Below, piece after piece: positions 1 through 8,087 of a stretch of 64,000 nucleotides of DNA (the first letter of the stretch is position 1; every line of letters begins with the position of its first letter). The notes beneath the pieces are model-generated. The model had not been told where the DNA came from. It did no database searches and saw only the letters and a program-made list of their open reading frames with translations. Origin of the DNA: Archangium lansingense (GTDB lineage Bacteria; Myxococcota; Myxococcia; Myxococcales; Myxococcaceae). The stretch is taken from positions 12,074,501 to 12,138,500 of the forward strand of contig NZ_JAPNKA010000001.1 in NCBI RefSeq assembly GCF_026626635.1. Reading direction: 5' to 3'. A program made the position numbers and the translations under genes.

Positions 1-2
1 TC

Positions 3-866
3 TGGCGGGACATCTACAAGCCTCGGCAGGCCTACGGCGGAGACGTCATCAACGGGTGGGTTTGCAAGCTGTTCCCCTTCCTCCGCAATGGCGTCACCGG
101 CCAGTACGACGTCCGGAGCCCGGTCTTCGAGTCCGACGCCAGCGCCACCGACGAGGATGAGGGTGGACCCGTCCCGCCCCTCGGGTGGATCCAAAGCGAG
201 AGCCTGCCCACCGGGCTCTCTCGTGTTCCGCTCACCCTCGAGGAGCACACACCCGGAGGCAAGAAGAAGCGGAGCCTGGCCCTCACCGCTGGCTTCCTGG
301 GCGTGAGCCAGTCCTCGAAGACGATGGCCCTGCGCCCCGAGCTTGGCTGGGTCGTCCACGATGACCTCGGCCTGGAGGCCCTGCTGCGGCGTGTATGCGA
401 GGAGCATCAGGCAACGCCTCCGCTCCCGCAGGAGCGACTCTCGGCGTGGAAGGACACGTGGGGGGACGCCGGGCTCGCGGCCGAAATCGTGCGCCTGTAC
501 AGCACCTGCGATGGGGTCTCGCTCTTCGGTAAGCAGGGCATGCCCACGTACCGGCTCCGTGCCACGAGGGAGCTCGAGTTCCGGGAGAAGAACCGCTGGT
601 TGCGCCCGAACTCCCGCGAAACGACAAGCAGCCCCCACGGCTGGACGCGCTTCTGCGACCTGGCGGACGGCAGCTTCCTGGCCTTCAACTTCGGCCTCGC
701 AGACAGGCCGTTGCTGCCCATCGTCTGGGTGAAGGACAACCAGGCCCGGCACGGAGAGCGCGTCGCCGACAGCCTGGAGCAGTTCCTGCTGCGCGCGCTC
801 GAGTCCGGGGGCCGCCCGTACTTCCAGGAGCCGGGGTTCACGCCTGGGGAGCGGGTCGAGCTCTGA
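3..866 (+). CDS. DUF4419 - SUKH (SMI1/KNR4-like) fusion protein, 5' partial
   Basis: The reading frame is open from the window edge, so the N-terminus is missing and 287 residues are visible. The first ~105 residues match the C-terminal half of DUF4419: a YGG...INGWV segment, then AGFLGVSQ and LRPELGW, which are the conserved end blocks of that family. From about residue 120 to the end the protein looks like an SMI1/KNR4 (SUKH) domain, with the WGDAGLAAEIVRLYSTCDG helix and the hydrophobic core around FLAFNFG and PIVWVKD. SUKH domains are a common immunity fold in polymorphic toxin systems, and DUF4419 is of unknown function. The internal GTG at 303 is unlikely to be the start because the DUF4419 match runs straight through it. 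The gene converges on the antiporter gene with a 29-bp overlap of the 3' ends. Family assignments are by motif recall only. Confidence 0.7.
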   Translation, partial: WRDIYKPRQAYGGDVINGWVCKLFPFLRNGVTGQYDVRSPVFESDASATDEDEGGPVPPLGWIQSESLPTGLSRVPLTLEEHTPGGKKKRSLALTAGFLGVSQSSKTMALRPELGWVVHDDLGLEALLRRVCEEHQATPPLPQERLSAWKDTWGDAGLAAEIVRLYSTCDGVSLFGKQGMPTYRLRATRELEFREKNRWLRPNSRETTSSPHGWTRFCDLADGSFLAFNFGLADRPLLPIVWVKDNQARHGERVADSLEQFLLRALESGGRPYFQEPGFTPGERVEL

Positions 867-2922
867 GCTCCGGGTCGGGCTCTACGGGAGGACGTGGGGG
901 CATCGGATCAATCTCGATGGCGTCCACGTAGCACCACGCCCAGTACTCCCCCGGCTCGAAGGAGCGCATCAGCGGGTGTCCTGTGGCCTCGTAGTGCTTC
1001 ACCGCGTGCCGGCCGAACGAGGCATCGCAGCAGCCCACGTGGCCGCACGTCAGGCACATCCGCAGGTTGTGCCATCGCAGGTGCTGGGCCAGACAGTCCT
1101 CGCAGCCCGACGTCCGGGGCAGCACGTCGTACCGCAACAGCTCCAGGTGCGAGCACGTGGTGGCGGTACCGCGCCGCAGTCCGCCCATCGTCCCCAGCAT
1201 GCGCCGTGGCCCGGAGACGGGGCCGTGCTCGGGGACGCCTTCGTGGCGCAGCGCGGCCAGCAGCTCGTTCATGACCTCCTCCGCCACCCCGCCCGCGTGC
1301 AGCACCCGCGTCACCGCCTCCAGCGCTGTCTCGAACTCACCGGCCACGATGTCGCTCGCGCCGCGCTCATGCAGGTCTCCGATGTCCCGCAGCCGAGGCA
1401 CCTTCACCAGGATGGGCACGTCCGGCGACAGCCTCCGCGCGGCAGACACCGCCCGCTGCGAGCCCTCCGGGTCACTGATGAGCAGCACCAGCGCTCGCGC
1501 CCGGTGGATGCCCGCGCGCTCCAATATCTCCGGGCTGGTGATGTCGCCGTAGTACATGACCTCGCCGCGCCGCCGCGCTTCCGCCACCACGTGCGGATCC
1601 AGCTCGATGACCACGTGGGGCAGGTTGCTAGCGCGCAGGGCTCGCACCACCATGCGTCCGGCGGTGCCCAGCCCCGCGACGATGAAGTGCTCGGACAGCG
1701 CCTCGTGCTCGGGCTCCAGCCGGTGCGGCCCATGCGCGCCGAACAGCACCTCCAGCGGCCGGAGGTGCGCCACCCCCGCCGCCAGCCGGGGCGCGAAGCT
1801 CAGCGCCACCGGAGTCACCGCCATGGTGAGGACGCTCATGCACACGAAGAGGTCTCGCTCCCCTTCGCTGAGCAGCCCCACCTGCAGCCCCGCGTTGGCC
1901 AGCACGAAGGAGAACTCTCCAATCTGCGCCAGCCCCACGCCCGCCAGCACCGCGACCCGGAGGGGGAAGCGCATCACCAGCGCCCCCACTCCGCCGAGCA
2001 CCGACTTGCCCACCAGCACACCCGCCAGCAACGCCGCCACCAACAGCGGGTGCTCCACGACGACGCGCACGTCGAAGAGCATGCCAATGGAGATGAAGAA
2101 GAGGCTGGCGAACGTCTCGCGCAGCGGCAGCATGTCCGCCAGGGCCTGGTAGCCATAGTCGCTGTCCGCCAGCGCCACCCCGGCCATGAAGGCCCCCAGC
2201 GCCAGCGACAGCCCCGCCAGTGAGGAGAGCCAGGCGATGCCCGCGCCCAGCCCCAGCACCGCCAGGAGGAAGAGCTCGCGCCGGCGTGTACCCGCCACTG
2301 CCTTCAGCAGCGGCGGCACGACCACCCGCCCGAAGACAATCGTCGCCACCACCAGCAGCGCCGCCCTCGCCAGCACCCAGGCGATGGACGCCGCGCTCAC
2401 CTCCTGCGCCGCCAGCAGCGGAATGGCGAGCATCATCGGCACCACGCACAGGTCCTGGAAGATGAGCGCCCCGATGATGAGCTGCCCGTGGGGCGCATCC
2501 GTCTCCTGGCGCTCGCTCAGGGCACGCAGCACGATGGCCGTGCTGGAGAGCGCCACCAGAAAGCCGAGGAATACTCCTTTGCGAGGTGCAAAGCCCAACG
2601 CCAGGGCCAGCACCACCACGGCCAGCAGGGTGAGCGTGACCTGGAGGCCTCCGCCCAGGGTGAGCACCTTCCACAGCCGCCGCAGCCGCTCGAGCGAGAA
2701 CTCCAGCCCGATGCCGAAGAGCAGCAAGGCCACACCCAGGTCAGCCAGGGCCTCCAGGCGCCAGGTGTCCCGCACCCAGCCCAGGCCACTTGGGCCAATG
2801 AGCGCACCCGCCGCGATGAGGCCGGCGATGGTGGGCAGGCGCAACCGACTAAGCGCCAGGACCACCACCACCGCCACCCCGAAGACAACCACCAATTCCT
2901 GGAGAAGCTCGGGAGCCTGCAT
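838..2922 (-). CDS. CPA2/KefB-type cation:proton antiporter with RCK and UBP zinc-finger domains
   Basis: Membrane antiporter of 694 residues. Residues 1-385 hold about 12 hydrophobic segments typical of the Na+/H+ exchanger fold (PTIAGLIAAGALIGPSGLG, FLVALSSTAIVL, GALIFQDLCVVPMM). Residues about 410-530 form a TrkA-N/RCK nucleotide-binding domain (HFIVAGLGTAGR, then acidic VIELDP), which usually gates K+ or Na+ flux in response to NAD(H) or ligand. Residues about 587-680 are a UBP-type zinc finger: CEDC, LRMCLTCGHVGCC, then His residues in KHYEATGHP and a WAWCY end block. In eukaryotes this finger binds the free ubiquitin C-terminus; its bacterial role is unknown. A GAGGAGG Shine-Dalgarno lies about 12 nt upstream of the ATG. 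The product probably exports K+ or Na+ in exchange for H+; the ion cannot be told from sequence. Confidence 0.9.
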   Translation of the reverse strand: MQAPELLQELVVVFGVAVVVVLALSRLRLPTIAGLIAAGALIGPSGLGWVRDTWRLEALADLGVALLLFGIGLEFSLERLRRLWKVLTLGGGLQVTLTLLAVVVLALALGFAPRKGVFLGFLVALSSTAIVLRALSERQETDAPHGQLIIGALIFQDLCVVPMMLAIPLLAAQEVSAASIAWVLARAALLVVATIVFGRVVVPPLLKAVAGTRRRELFLLAVLGLGAGIAWLSSLAGLSLALGAFMAGVALADSDYGYQALADMLPLRETFASLFFISIGMLFDVRVVVEHPLLVAALLAGVLVGKSVLGGVGALVMRFPLRVAVLAGVGLAQIGEFSFVLANAGLQVGLLSEGERDLFVCMSVLTMAVTPVALSFAPRLAAGVAHLRPLEVLFGAHGPHRLEPEHEALSEHFIVAGLGTAGRMVVRALRASNLPHVVIELDPHVVAEARRRGEVMYYGDITSPEILERAGIHRARALVLLISDPEGSQRAVSAARRLSPDVPILVKVPRLRDIGDLHERGASDIVAGEFETALEAVTRVLHAGGVAEEVMNELLAALRHEGVPEHGPVSGPRRMLGTMGGLRRGTATTCSHLELLRYDVLPRTSGCEDCLAQHLRWHNLRMCLTCGHVGCCDASFGRHAVKHYEATGHPLMRSFEPGEYWAWCYVDAIEIDPMPPRPPVEPDPELRARPAPQA

Positions 2923-2964
2923 GGACGCGCGCGCCTCCTCGCGTCTCTCACTCCCGTAACGCGC

Positions 2965-4296
2965 TCAGCGCTGGATGTCCACGCCGATGCCGAGGCCCGC
3001 CGTGAAGCCGTGCAGCAGGTTGCCCTCGGCCTGCGGGAAGTGCTCCCGGCCCGCCGTGACGAGGCCGTAGACAGCGGGCAGGAAGCGGTGACGCACCGCG
3101 AGGGCCGCGGAGTAGCGCGGATGGACGGTGAGGTCGGTGAGGATGACGCGCAGCTCGGCCACCGTCTTGCCGCCAGGCAGGTGAGCCTGGAGCATGGCGT
3201 CCGCGTCCACCCGGCCGGTGCTGACGAAGTACTCCCCGGACGCGCTGGCCGTCAGCTCCAGGTCCTCCTCGCCACCCGGGCTCACCGACACCGCGAACTC
3301 GCCATAGCCGGAGAAGGTCGCCGGCAGCACTTCCGTGGCGAGCGGCTGCTCGCTCAGGCCCACGCCGGAGAAGCGCGCGAACTCATAACCCGCGCCGAAG
3401 AAGCCGAAGCGGAAGCGGCCTCCCTGGCGCCGCGCCTCCAGTCGGCCGGTGAAGTCCACCATCTCCTTCGGCTGGCTGCGCAGCACCACGCCAAAGGCCG
3501 CACCGTAGTCCGGTATCGACTCGATGAGCGTGTCGGCCCGCGCACCCGCCGCGGCCTGCAACCACAGTTGCAGCTTCTCGTTCTTCAACACGCCGGCCTG
3601 GAAGCCGACGCTCGCCGCGGAGAGCGGCGGCGACGAGCCGCCCGCCTGGCCGAAGTCATGCGCCGCATCCACCGACAGCAGGAAACGGTCAAAGGCCGTG
3701 TCCTGATCACTCAGCAGCCGGCCCAAATCCAACCGGACCTCGGCGGCGAAGAGGCGCAGGGCCAGCACGTCGCTGGCGAAGAGTTCCACCCGCGTGGGCC
3801 CGAGGTACGCCACCGCGTTGCCGCCCGCGGGGTGGTAGTCCGGTGAAAGCCGGTTGTAGTAGCGGTTCACCAGCCAGCCCGCCCCGAGCGAGTAGGTGGA
3901 GAAGCCGCCCGCGCGCAGCTGCACATGGCCATCGTCCCGGCCGATGCTCAGGTCCCTCAGAATCTGTCCGAAGTCGCTGCGCTCGTCCCAGTCCTGGCGA
4001 CGCAGCCGGCCGCCGTAGTCCTGCTCCGTCTGCAGCGGTTCCTGATCCAGCAGCCGCACGCGCAACGGCGCGCCCAGCTCGAACTCGAACTCATCGCCAA
4101 CCTTCACGCCCAGACGTGGGAAGGCGACAGCGAAGCCATCCATCCCATTGGCGCCGGTACCCGAGGGCAGGGCCTGTCCGCCCACCTCGAGGGCCGCCTG
4201 GAATTGGACGCCTTCTTCCGCGGGCGCGGCGGGAGTTTCAACGAAGGCCTTGGGGGCCTGATGAAGCACAGAGGCAAGAAGGAGGGCACCAATCAT
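2965..4296 (-). CDS. Putative outer-membrane/secreted protein, unknown function
   Basis: A 443-residue protein with a short hydrophobic N-terminus (MIGALLLASVLHQAPKA) that could be an export signal, followed by a Pro/Ala-rich linker. The rest is built of alternating short polar/hydrophobic stretches with many aromatic and Gly residues (VGDEFEFELGAPLRVRL, VQLRAGGFSTYSLGAGW, FRFGFFGAGYEFARFSG), which is the pattern of an outer-membrane beta-barrel. It ends in VDIQR rather than the classical terminal Phe. No enzyme motif was seen. It lies 42 bp downstream of the antiporter gene on the same strand, so the two may not be co-transcribed from here. Function not recognised. Confidence 0.6.
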   Translation of the reverse strand: MIGALLLASVLHQAPKAFVETPAAPAEEGVQFQAALEVGGQALPSGTGANGMDGFAVAFPRLGVKVGDEFEFELGAPLRVRLLDQEPLQTEQDYGGRLRRQDWDERSDFGQILRDLSIGRDDGHVQLRAGGFSTYSLGAGWLVNRYYNRLSPDYHPAGGNAVAYLGPTRVELFASDVLALRLFAAEVRLDLGRLLSDQDTAFDRFLLSVDAAHDFGQAGGSSPPLSAASVGFQAGVLKNEKLQLWLQAAAGARADTLIESIPDYGAAFGVVLRSQPKEMVDFTGRLEARRQGGRFRFGFFGAGYEFARFSGVGLSEQPLATEVLPATFSGYGEFAVSVSPGGEEDLELTASASGEYFVSTGRVDADAMLQAHLPGGKTVAELRVILTDLTVHPRYSAALAVRHRFLPAVYGLVTAGREHFPQAEGNLLHGFTAGLGIGVDIQR

Positions 4297-4530
4297 GGCG
4301 CGCCACTCTACCCCGCTTCCCGCGACGTGCCCGGTGACAGGACATCAATCTCGCGCATGCATCGCTTCCTCGGAAATCGAGCAAGCGAGCTGCACGTGTG
4401 AGGAAGTGGGCCTCGGCCTGCGTCCAGAGAGGGTTTCCGGAAACGAGGCCCACCCCTGCCCCGACCTTCCCCATTCCCCGACTCGCTCCCGGTCCTCCCT
4501 GGACGCGGGCCGCTGCCCGAAATCCGCGAC

Positions 4531-4767
4531 TCAGCCCTCGAAGACGATCTGCTTGCCCATCGCCTGGGCCATGGCCCGCGACGACACCAGCTTCGCGGCG
4601 GCCTTCGTCTCGCCCGCCACATCGAAGGCCGCGGCGATCAAATCCCCCAGCGTCACCTGCACCTTGCGCACCGGCCGGCTCGCCTTCGCCACCGCCCGCC
4701 CCGCCGTGCCCTTCACCCGACGCGCCACCTGCTTCATCACCTGTCCACCACGCTGGGTCTTCGCCAT
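4531..4767 (-). CDS. Small basic protein, 78 aa
   Basis: A 78-residue protein whose first 36 residues are rich in Lys/Arg and Ala (KQVARRVKGTAGRAVAKAS), while the second half is an amphipathic, Ala-rich helical segment (LGDLIAAAFDVAGETKAAAKLV). The ATG at 4767 was preferred over the longer frame (to 4998) because a purine-rich GGAAGGG lies about 7 nt upstream and the upstream residues have no protein-like composition. The basic Ala-rich N-terminus resembles histone-H1-like tails, so a nucleic-acid-associated role is conceivable but is inference only. It sits behind a 375-bp leader region that carries a sigma-54-like sequence. Confidence 0.6.
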   Translation of the reverse strand: MAKTQRGGQVMKQVARRVKGTAGRAVAKASRPVRKVQVTLGDLIAAAFDVAGETKAAAKLVSSRAMAQAMGKQIVFEG

Positions 4768-5142
4768 GGTTCGCCCTTCCCTCTGGTCTGGGTTGTCCGT
4801 CTCGTTGCCGACGCCCCACGCCGCCGCCCGACGCCAGACCTTCAGAGCAACCTGCATGCCCACACGCAAGCCCTTGGAATTACTGGACTCACACCAGGTA
4901 AGTGCCTCGCGAGCCCCGTGCCAGGAACTGACTTTTCTACAGAACGGGGTGGAGGGCCCCGGAACGAATGACCGGAACCGACAGCCGCGGAGACGCACAC
5001 ACCCGGCGCCAGGGCCGCTCTATCGCAAAGGTAACGGGTCCGCGGAACCGACAGCAAAACTCCCCTGCCCGCACCGCCGACGATCGCGTCTACTCTTCCT
5101 CTTCCCGTCACTTCTGACGAGCTCACCTCGGGAGCCATCACG
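4768..5142. other. Divergent intergenic region with direct repeat
   Basis: This 375-bp gap separates two divergent genes and holds no convincing ORF. A 12-bp direct repeat, GGAACCGACAGC, occurs at 4974-4985 and again at 5042-5053, 68 bp apart, which may be an operator pair. A sigma-54-like sequence lies on the minus strand at 4909-4923. No terminator or riboswitch was recognised. Confidence 0.4.
4909..4923 (-). promoter_or_regulatory. Sigma-54-like promoter sequence (candidate)
   Basis: Read on the minus strand this is TGGCACGGGGCTCGC. It matches the -24 box TGGCACG exactly and differs from the -12 TTGC by one base (TCGC), with the correct 4-nt gap. It lies about 140 nt upstream of the small basic protein gene. 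Chance occurrence in GC-rich DNA is possible. Confidence 0.3.
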
Positions 5143-5685
5143 ATGCAGAACCGCGTCATTCCGCCCGAAGTCCAGGTGTTGGGTCAGTCCATCATGGCGA
5201 TGATCGGAGGGATGGAGCTGCTCAAATCGAGGGCGATGAGGATCCTCGCGGAGAACGGGATTCCCACGCTCGAGCCGCAGGGCTGGTACCCCATGAGCAA
5301 CGCGCTGACGGCCATCAAGAGCATCGAGGAGAAGATTGGCCCGGTGACGATGCGGGCGGTGGGCCGGAAGGTTCCGGAGCACGCGAAGTTCCCACCGGAG
5401 ATCAACACCCTGGAGCAGGCGCTGCGCGCACTGGACATGGCCTACCAGATGAACCACCGGGGCCAGCAGGGCGGCAACATCGGCGGCTACCGCTTCGAGA
5501 CGGCGCCGCACGGGGGCCGGATGATTTGCGACAACCCCTACCCGTGCAACTTCGACCACGGAATCATCGAGGCGCTGTGCGAGCGCTTCCGGCCGAAGGA
5601 GTCCGTCTGGGTGCGCGTGGAGCACGCGCCGCTGGGGTGCCGCCACAAGGGTAGCGGCGACTGCACCTACCTCATCAGCTGGTGA
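5143..5685 (+). CDS. Putative V4R/heme-NO-binding-like sensor protein
   Basis: A 180-residue soluble protein. The N-terminal ~100 residues are helical, and the C-terminal third ends in CRHKGSGDCTYLISW, which resembles the cysteine-containing end block of V4R and related small-ligand sensor domains (Cys...Gly-x-Gly/Ser...Cys-x-Tyr). Two other Cys residues (MICDNPYPC) precede it. This assignment is by pattern only; the family could equally be an unnamed myxobacterial one. The ATG at 5143 follows a CGGGAG element about 8 nt upstream. It stands alone, divergent from the small basic protein and convergent with the secreted protein of the sigma-factor operon. Confidence 0.45.
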   Translation: MQNRVIPPEVQVLGQSIMAMIGGMELLKSRAMRILAENGIPTLEPQGWYPMSNALTAIKSIEEKIGPVTMRAVGRKVPEHAKFPPEINTLEQALRALDMAYQMNHRGQQGGNIGGYRFETAPHGGRMICDNPYPCNFDHGIIEALCERFRPKESVWVRVEHAPLGCRHKGSGDCTYLISW

Positions 5686-5691
5686 GGGGGA

Positions 5692-6153
5692 CTACTTCGC
5701 GGGCGGCGAGGAGAGGACGATGATGAGCTCGCCCCCCACGTGCTTGCCGGCGCGCTGGTAGACGGCGCCTTCGCGACCCAGCTCCACGTCCACGGCGGAG
5801 AGCTGGGGAACATCCACGCGCAGGGTGGCGGTGTCGCCCTGCATGCGCAGCAGCCGCAGCGAGGCATTCACCCCGTTGGGCAGCTTCACCTCGGTGGGCT
5901 CCTTGCTGCTCACCTCGATGGACTGCTGGGAGAGGCGCTTGAAGGAGGTGAAGTTGAAGTTCTGACGCTGGAAGGTCTCCTTCATCTTCTGGAGCTGGGG
6001 CGGGTCTACCTCGGTGCCCTTGCGGGAGACGAGCACCACCTCCACCTCCACCTTGAGCTTCTGCTCCTGCGCAAGCGAGGTCCCCGGCAACAGAAACAGC
6101 CCCAGCAGGGCCAGCGCTAGCAGGGCCCCCGGCATGCGCGTCGTCATCCTCAT
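5692..6153 (-). CDS. Secreted protein of the ECF-sigma operon
   Basis: A 153-residue protein with a clear Sec signal peptide (basic MRMTTR, hydrophobic ALLALALLGLFLLPG, then SLAQ cleavage area). The mature part is a small alternating beta-type sequence (KLKVEVEVVLVSRKG, LRVDVPQLSAVDVELG, ELIIVLSSPPAK) without known catalytic motifs. Its start codon overlaps the anti-sigma stop by 4 bp, so the two are translationally coupled, and it is the third gene of the sigma / anti-sigma / secreted protein operon. By position it may be the periplasmic partner or output of the anti-sigma pathway; this is inference. Confidence 0.65.
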   Translation of the reverse strand: MRMTTRMPGALLALALLGLFLLPGTSLAQEQKLKVEVEVVLVSRKGTEVDPPQLQKMKETFQRQNFNFTSFKRLSQQSIEVSSKEPTEVKLPNGVNASLRLLRMQGDTATLRVDVPQLSAVDVELGREGAVYQRAGKHVGGELIIVLSSPPAK

Positions 6154-6800
6154 AGCTCTCCTCCCTTGGGCGGTTCGGCCTTGTTGGCCGGGCCCTTCTT
6201 GGGCGGCTCCCCATCACCCAGCTCGTCCGACGAGTCGCCGGACGGGGGCTCGGCCGCAGAGGCATCGTGCGCCGGAGCGGCCTCCTGGTCCACCACCCAG
6301 ATGATGGTGTTGCCATCATCGGACTCGAGCACCACCGGGGCCACCTTGGCGCCCTCTGAGGCCCGTACCGCGCGCACCCGCATCCGGTCCGCGCCGTAGC
6401 CCATGGGGGCCTCGTTCTGGTTCACCAGCATGGGCACCACCACCAGGGCGAGCACCGCGGCGGTAGCCAGGGAGGAGACCATGGCGGTGCGGTGGTAGAG
6501 GAACATCTCGGAGAGAGAGATGCGCAGCCGCTCCAGCAGGGGCGGACGCTCGGGCGTCACCCGGGCCATGACGCGCTGGGTGAAGTCCTTGAAGTCCACC
6601 TCGTCCACCGCCATCTCCATCCCCACGCGCAGCAGGGCGGACTCGGCGCGCAGGTCCGCGGCGCGGCCGGCGCAGTCGCGGCAGGCCGAGAGGTGACGCT
6701 CGACGTTGACGCGCTCAGCGGGGGACAGCTCCCCGTCGATGTAGGGAGACAGCAACGGGACAAAGCGCTCGCACGCGGGATTTCCGGCCATGTTCCTCAC
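6150..6800 (-). CDS. Anti-sigma factor with N-terminal zinc-binding (zf-HC2) domain
   Basis: A 216-residue membrane protein. The N-terminal cytoplasmic domain carries the ZAS signature H36-x3-C40-x2-C43 (HLSACRDC) plus Cys10, within the usual helix that begins ...LLSPYIDGELSPAER. A single transmembrane helix follows at about 110-131 (MVSSLATAAVLALVVVPML), then a periplasmic domain with a strand-rich core (VVLESDDGNTIIWVVDQE) and a disordered Pro/Lys-rich tail. It would hold the ECF sigma factor encoded 60 bp upstream inactive at the membrane and release it on an envelope signal. Order and spacing within the operon support this pairing. Confidence 0.88.
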   Translation of the reverse strand: MRNMAGNPACERFVPLLSPYIDGELSPAERVNVERHLSACRDCAGRAADLRAESALLRVGMEMAVDEVDFKDFTQRVMARVTPERPPLLERLRISLSEMFLYHRTAMVSSLATAAVLALVVVPMLVNQNEAPMGYGADRMRVRAVRASEGAKVAPVVLESDDGNTIIWVVDQEAAPAHDASAAEPPSGDSSDELGDGEPPKKGPANKAEPPKGGEL

Positions 6801-6860
6801 CCAGCGTAATGGGGGACGTGCGAGTTGGACGGGAGTGGGGAGCCGATATTCCAGCCCCTT

Positions 6861-7478
6861 TCACTCACTTCCCACCCCGCTCTTCGCCTCGTCCAACTCA
6901 AGGTATTCACTGAGGATTTTCTGCACCTTGGCCCGCGCGTGGAAGAGCCGGCTCATCACCGTGCCCTTGGGAATGTCCAGGGTGCGAGACAGGTCCTCGT
7001 AGGACATTCCCTCGATTTCGCGCAGCAGGAGGATGGCGCGGTGCTTCTCAGGAACGGCCGCGAGGGCCTCCTGGATTTTCTCCGCCAGTTCCCGGCGCAG
7101 GGCGCTCTTCTGGGGGTTGGTGCCCAGGCGGCTGCCCAGGGCACCAATGCGGGCCTCGGACAGGTCCGTGGCGACGGACTCGTCGAACTCCTCGGCATCG
7201 CCCCCGGAGGCGCCCTTCCGACGCATCACGTCGATACAGATGTTGACGGTGATGCGGTAGAGCCAGGTGTAGAAGGAGGAGTCGCCCTTGAAGTGGTCGA
7301 GGTACTTGTAGACCTTGACGAACGCCTCCTGGGAGACGTCCATCGCCTCTTCCTTGTCCTTCAGCATGCCCAGCGCGACGGCATACACCTTGCGTTGGTA
7401 ACGCTCGACAAGGAGCTTGAAGGCGCGCTGGTCTCCATCACGGACGCGCTTGACGAGAGTGAGATCGTCGGTAGCCAA
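6861..7478 (-). CDS. ECF RNA polymerase sigma factor (RpoE/SigW-like)
   Basis: A 205-residue sigma factor with regions 2 and 4 only. Region 2 contains the -10-binding helix (AMDVSQEAFVKVYKYLDHFKGDSSFYTWLYRI), and region 4 the helix-turn-helix (LREIEGMSYEDLSRTLDIPKGTVMSRLFHARAKV). The start is a TTG at 7478, preceded by a TAGGGTGG element; the nearby ATG is out of frame. It heads the operon with its anti-sigma factor. It may correspond to the Myxococcus RpoE1-type factor, judged only from overall similarity in memory. Such factors normally autoregulate; no clear autoregulatory promoter could be picked out in the upstream gap. Confidence 0.9.
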   Translation of the reverse strand: MATDDLTLVKRVRDGDQRAFKLLVERYQRKVYAVALGMLKDKEEAMDVSQEAFVKVYKYLDHFKGDSSFYTWLYRITVNICIDVMRRKGASGGDAEEFDESVATDLSEARIGALGSRLGTNPQKSALRRELAEKIQEALAAVPEKHRAILLLREIEGMSYEDLSRTLDIPKGTVMSRLFHARAKVQKILSEYLELDEAKSGVGSE

Positions 7479-7581
7479 GGGTGCGCCACCCTACCATGAG
7501 CGCCCCACGCCCCAAGCAATACTGCGAGGGGTGGCCGTTCACCGGTAGGCGACCGTCCGAGCAGGTCGGCACTGCCGGTAA

Positions 7582-7683
7582 CACCGCGGTGGGCGCCACC
7601 TGGGACGGGTGGTCCACCGGGGGACTTTCTCATCCGGTGGAAGGAGCCCGTCTGGAAGGGAGGCAGCCGGGGATGCCCCTTCC
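7582..7683 (+). promoter_or_regulatory. Structured leader upstream of the SMR transporter gene
   Basis: Four consecutive inverted repeats: the 10-bp palindrome CACCGCGGTG at 7582-7591; CCACC/GGTGG at 7596-7600 and 7608-7612 with loop TGGGACG; CCACCGG/CCGGTGG at 7614-7620 and 7634-7640 with a 13-nt loop; and GGAAGGG...CCTTCC between 7654 and 7683, extended by a GGCA/TGCC pair. The last ends 31 nt before the ATG. It could be a structured mRNA leader or operators in a divergent promoter region. Confidence 0.4.
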
Positions 7684-7714
7684 GGCCAGACACCTGTATA
7701 GGCCGGTGCCCAGC

Positions 7715-8047
7715 ATGCACCCCTACGCCTATCTCGCTATCGCCATCCTCGCCGAGGTCATCGCGACCTCGTCCCTCAAGGCCACCGCGGAGTTCACCCG
7801 GCCCTGGCCGAGCCTCCTGGTCGCCGCGGGCTACATCACCGCCTTCTACTGCCTGACGTTGTCGCTCCGGGTGATTCCGGTCGGCATCGCCTATGCCGTC
7901 TGGTCGGGCCTCGGCATCGTCCTGGTCGCGATCGCCAGCTTCGTGCTCTATCAACAGAAGCTCGATGCCCCGGCAATCCTCGGCATGGCCATGATTCTCG
8001 GCGGCTGCCTCGTCATCAACCTGTTCTCGAAGAGCTCCGCCCACTGA
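7715..8047 (+). CDS. emrE: Small multidrug resistance (SMR) transporter, EmrE type
   Basis: A 110-residue, four-helix transporter of exactly the length of E. coli EmrE. The essential proton/substrate-binding Glu14 is present (ILAEVIATS), as are the pocket residues Tyr60 and Trp63 (GIAYAVWSGLG) and the C-terminal INLFSKSS segment. It forms antiparallel dimers and exchanges protons for cationic, quaternary-ammonium-type compounds. The frame runs upstream to a GTG at 7481, but the ATG at 7715 matches the family N-terminus MxPYxYL exactly, so it was chosen. The AEVI.T.S.K helix 1 is the Qac/EmrE kind rather than the guanidine-exporter (Gdx) kind. No good Shine-Dalgarno is visible; a strongly structured leader lies upstream. 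Confidence 0.93.
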   Translation: MHPYAYLAIAILAEVIATSSLKATAEFTRPWPSLLVAAGYITAFYCLTLSLRVIPVGIAYAVWSGLGIVLVAIASFVLYQQKLDAPAILGMAMILGGCLVINLFSKSSAH

Positions 8048-8087
8048 GCGTCACGGGCTGGCCAGCATGGCCACCACGAGCCCTCGC

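Noticed and set aside
7582..7640. Guanidine (mini-ykkC) riboswitch before the SMR gene
   Set aside because: The paired stems lack ACGR tetraloops, and the transporter has the EmrE/Qac rather than the Gdx signature.
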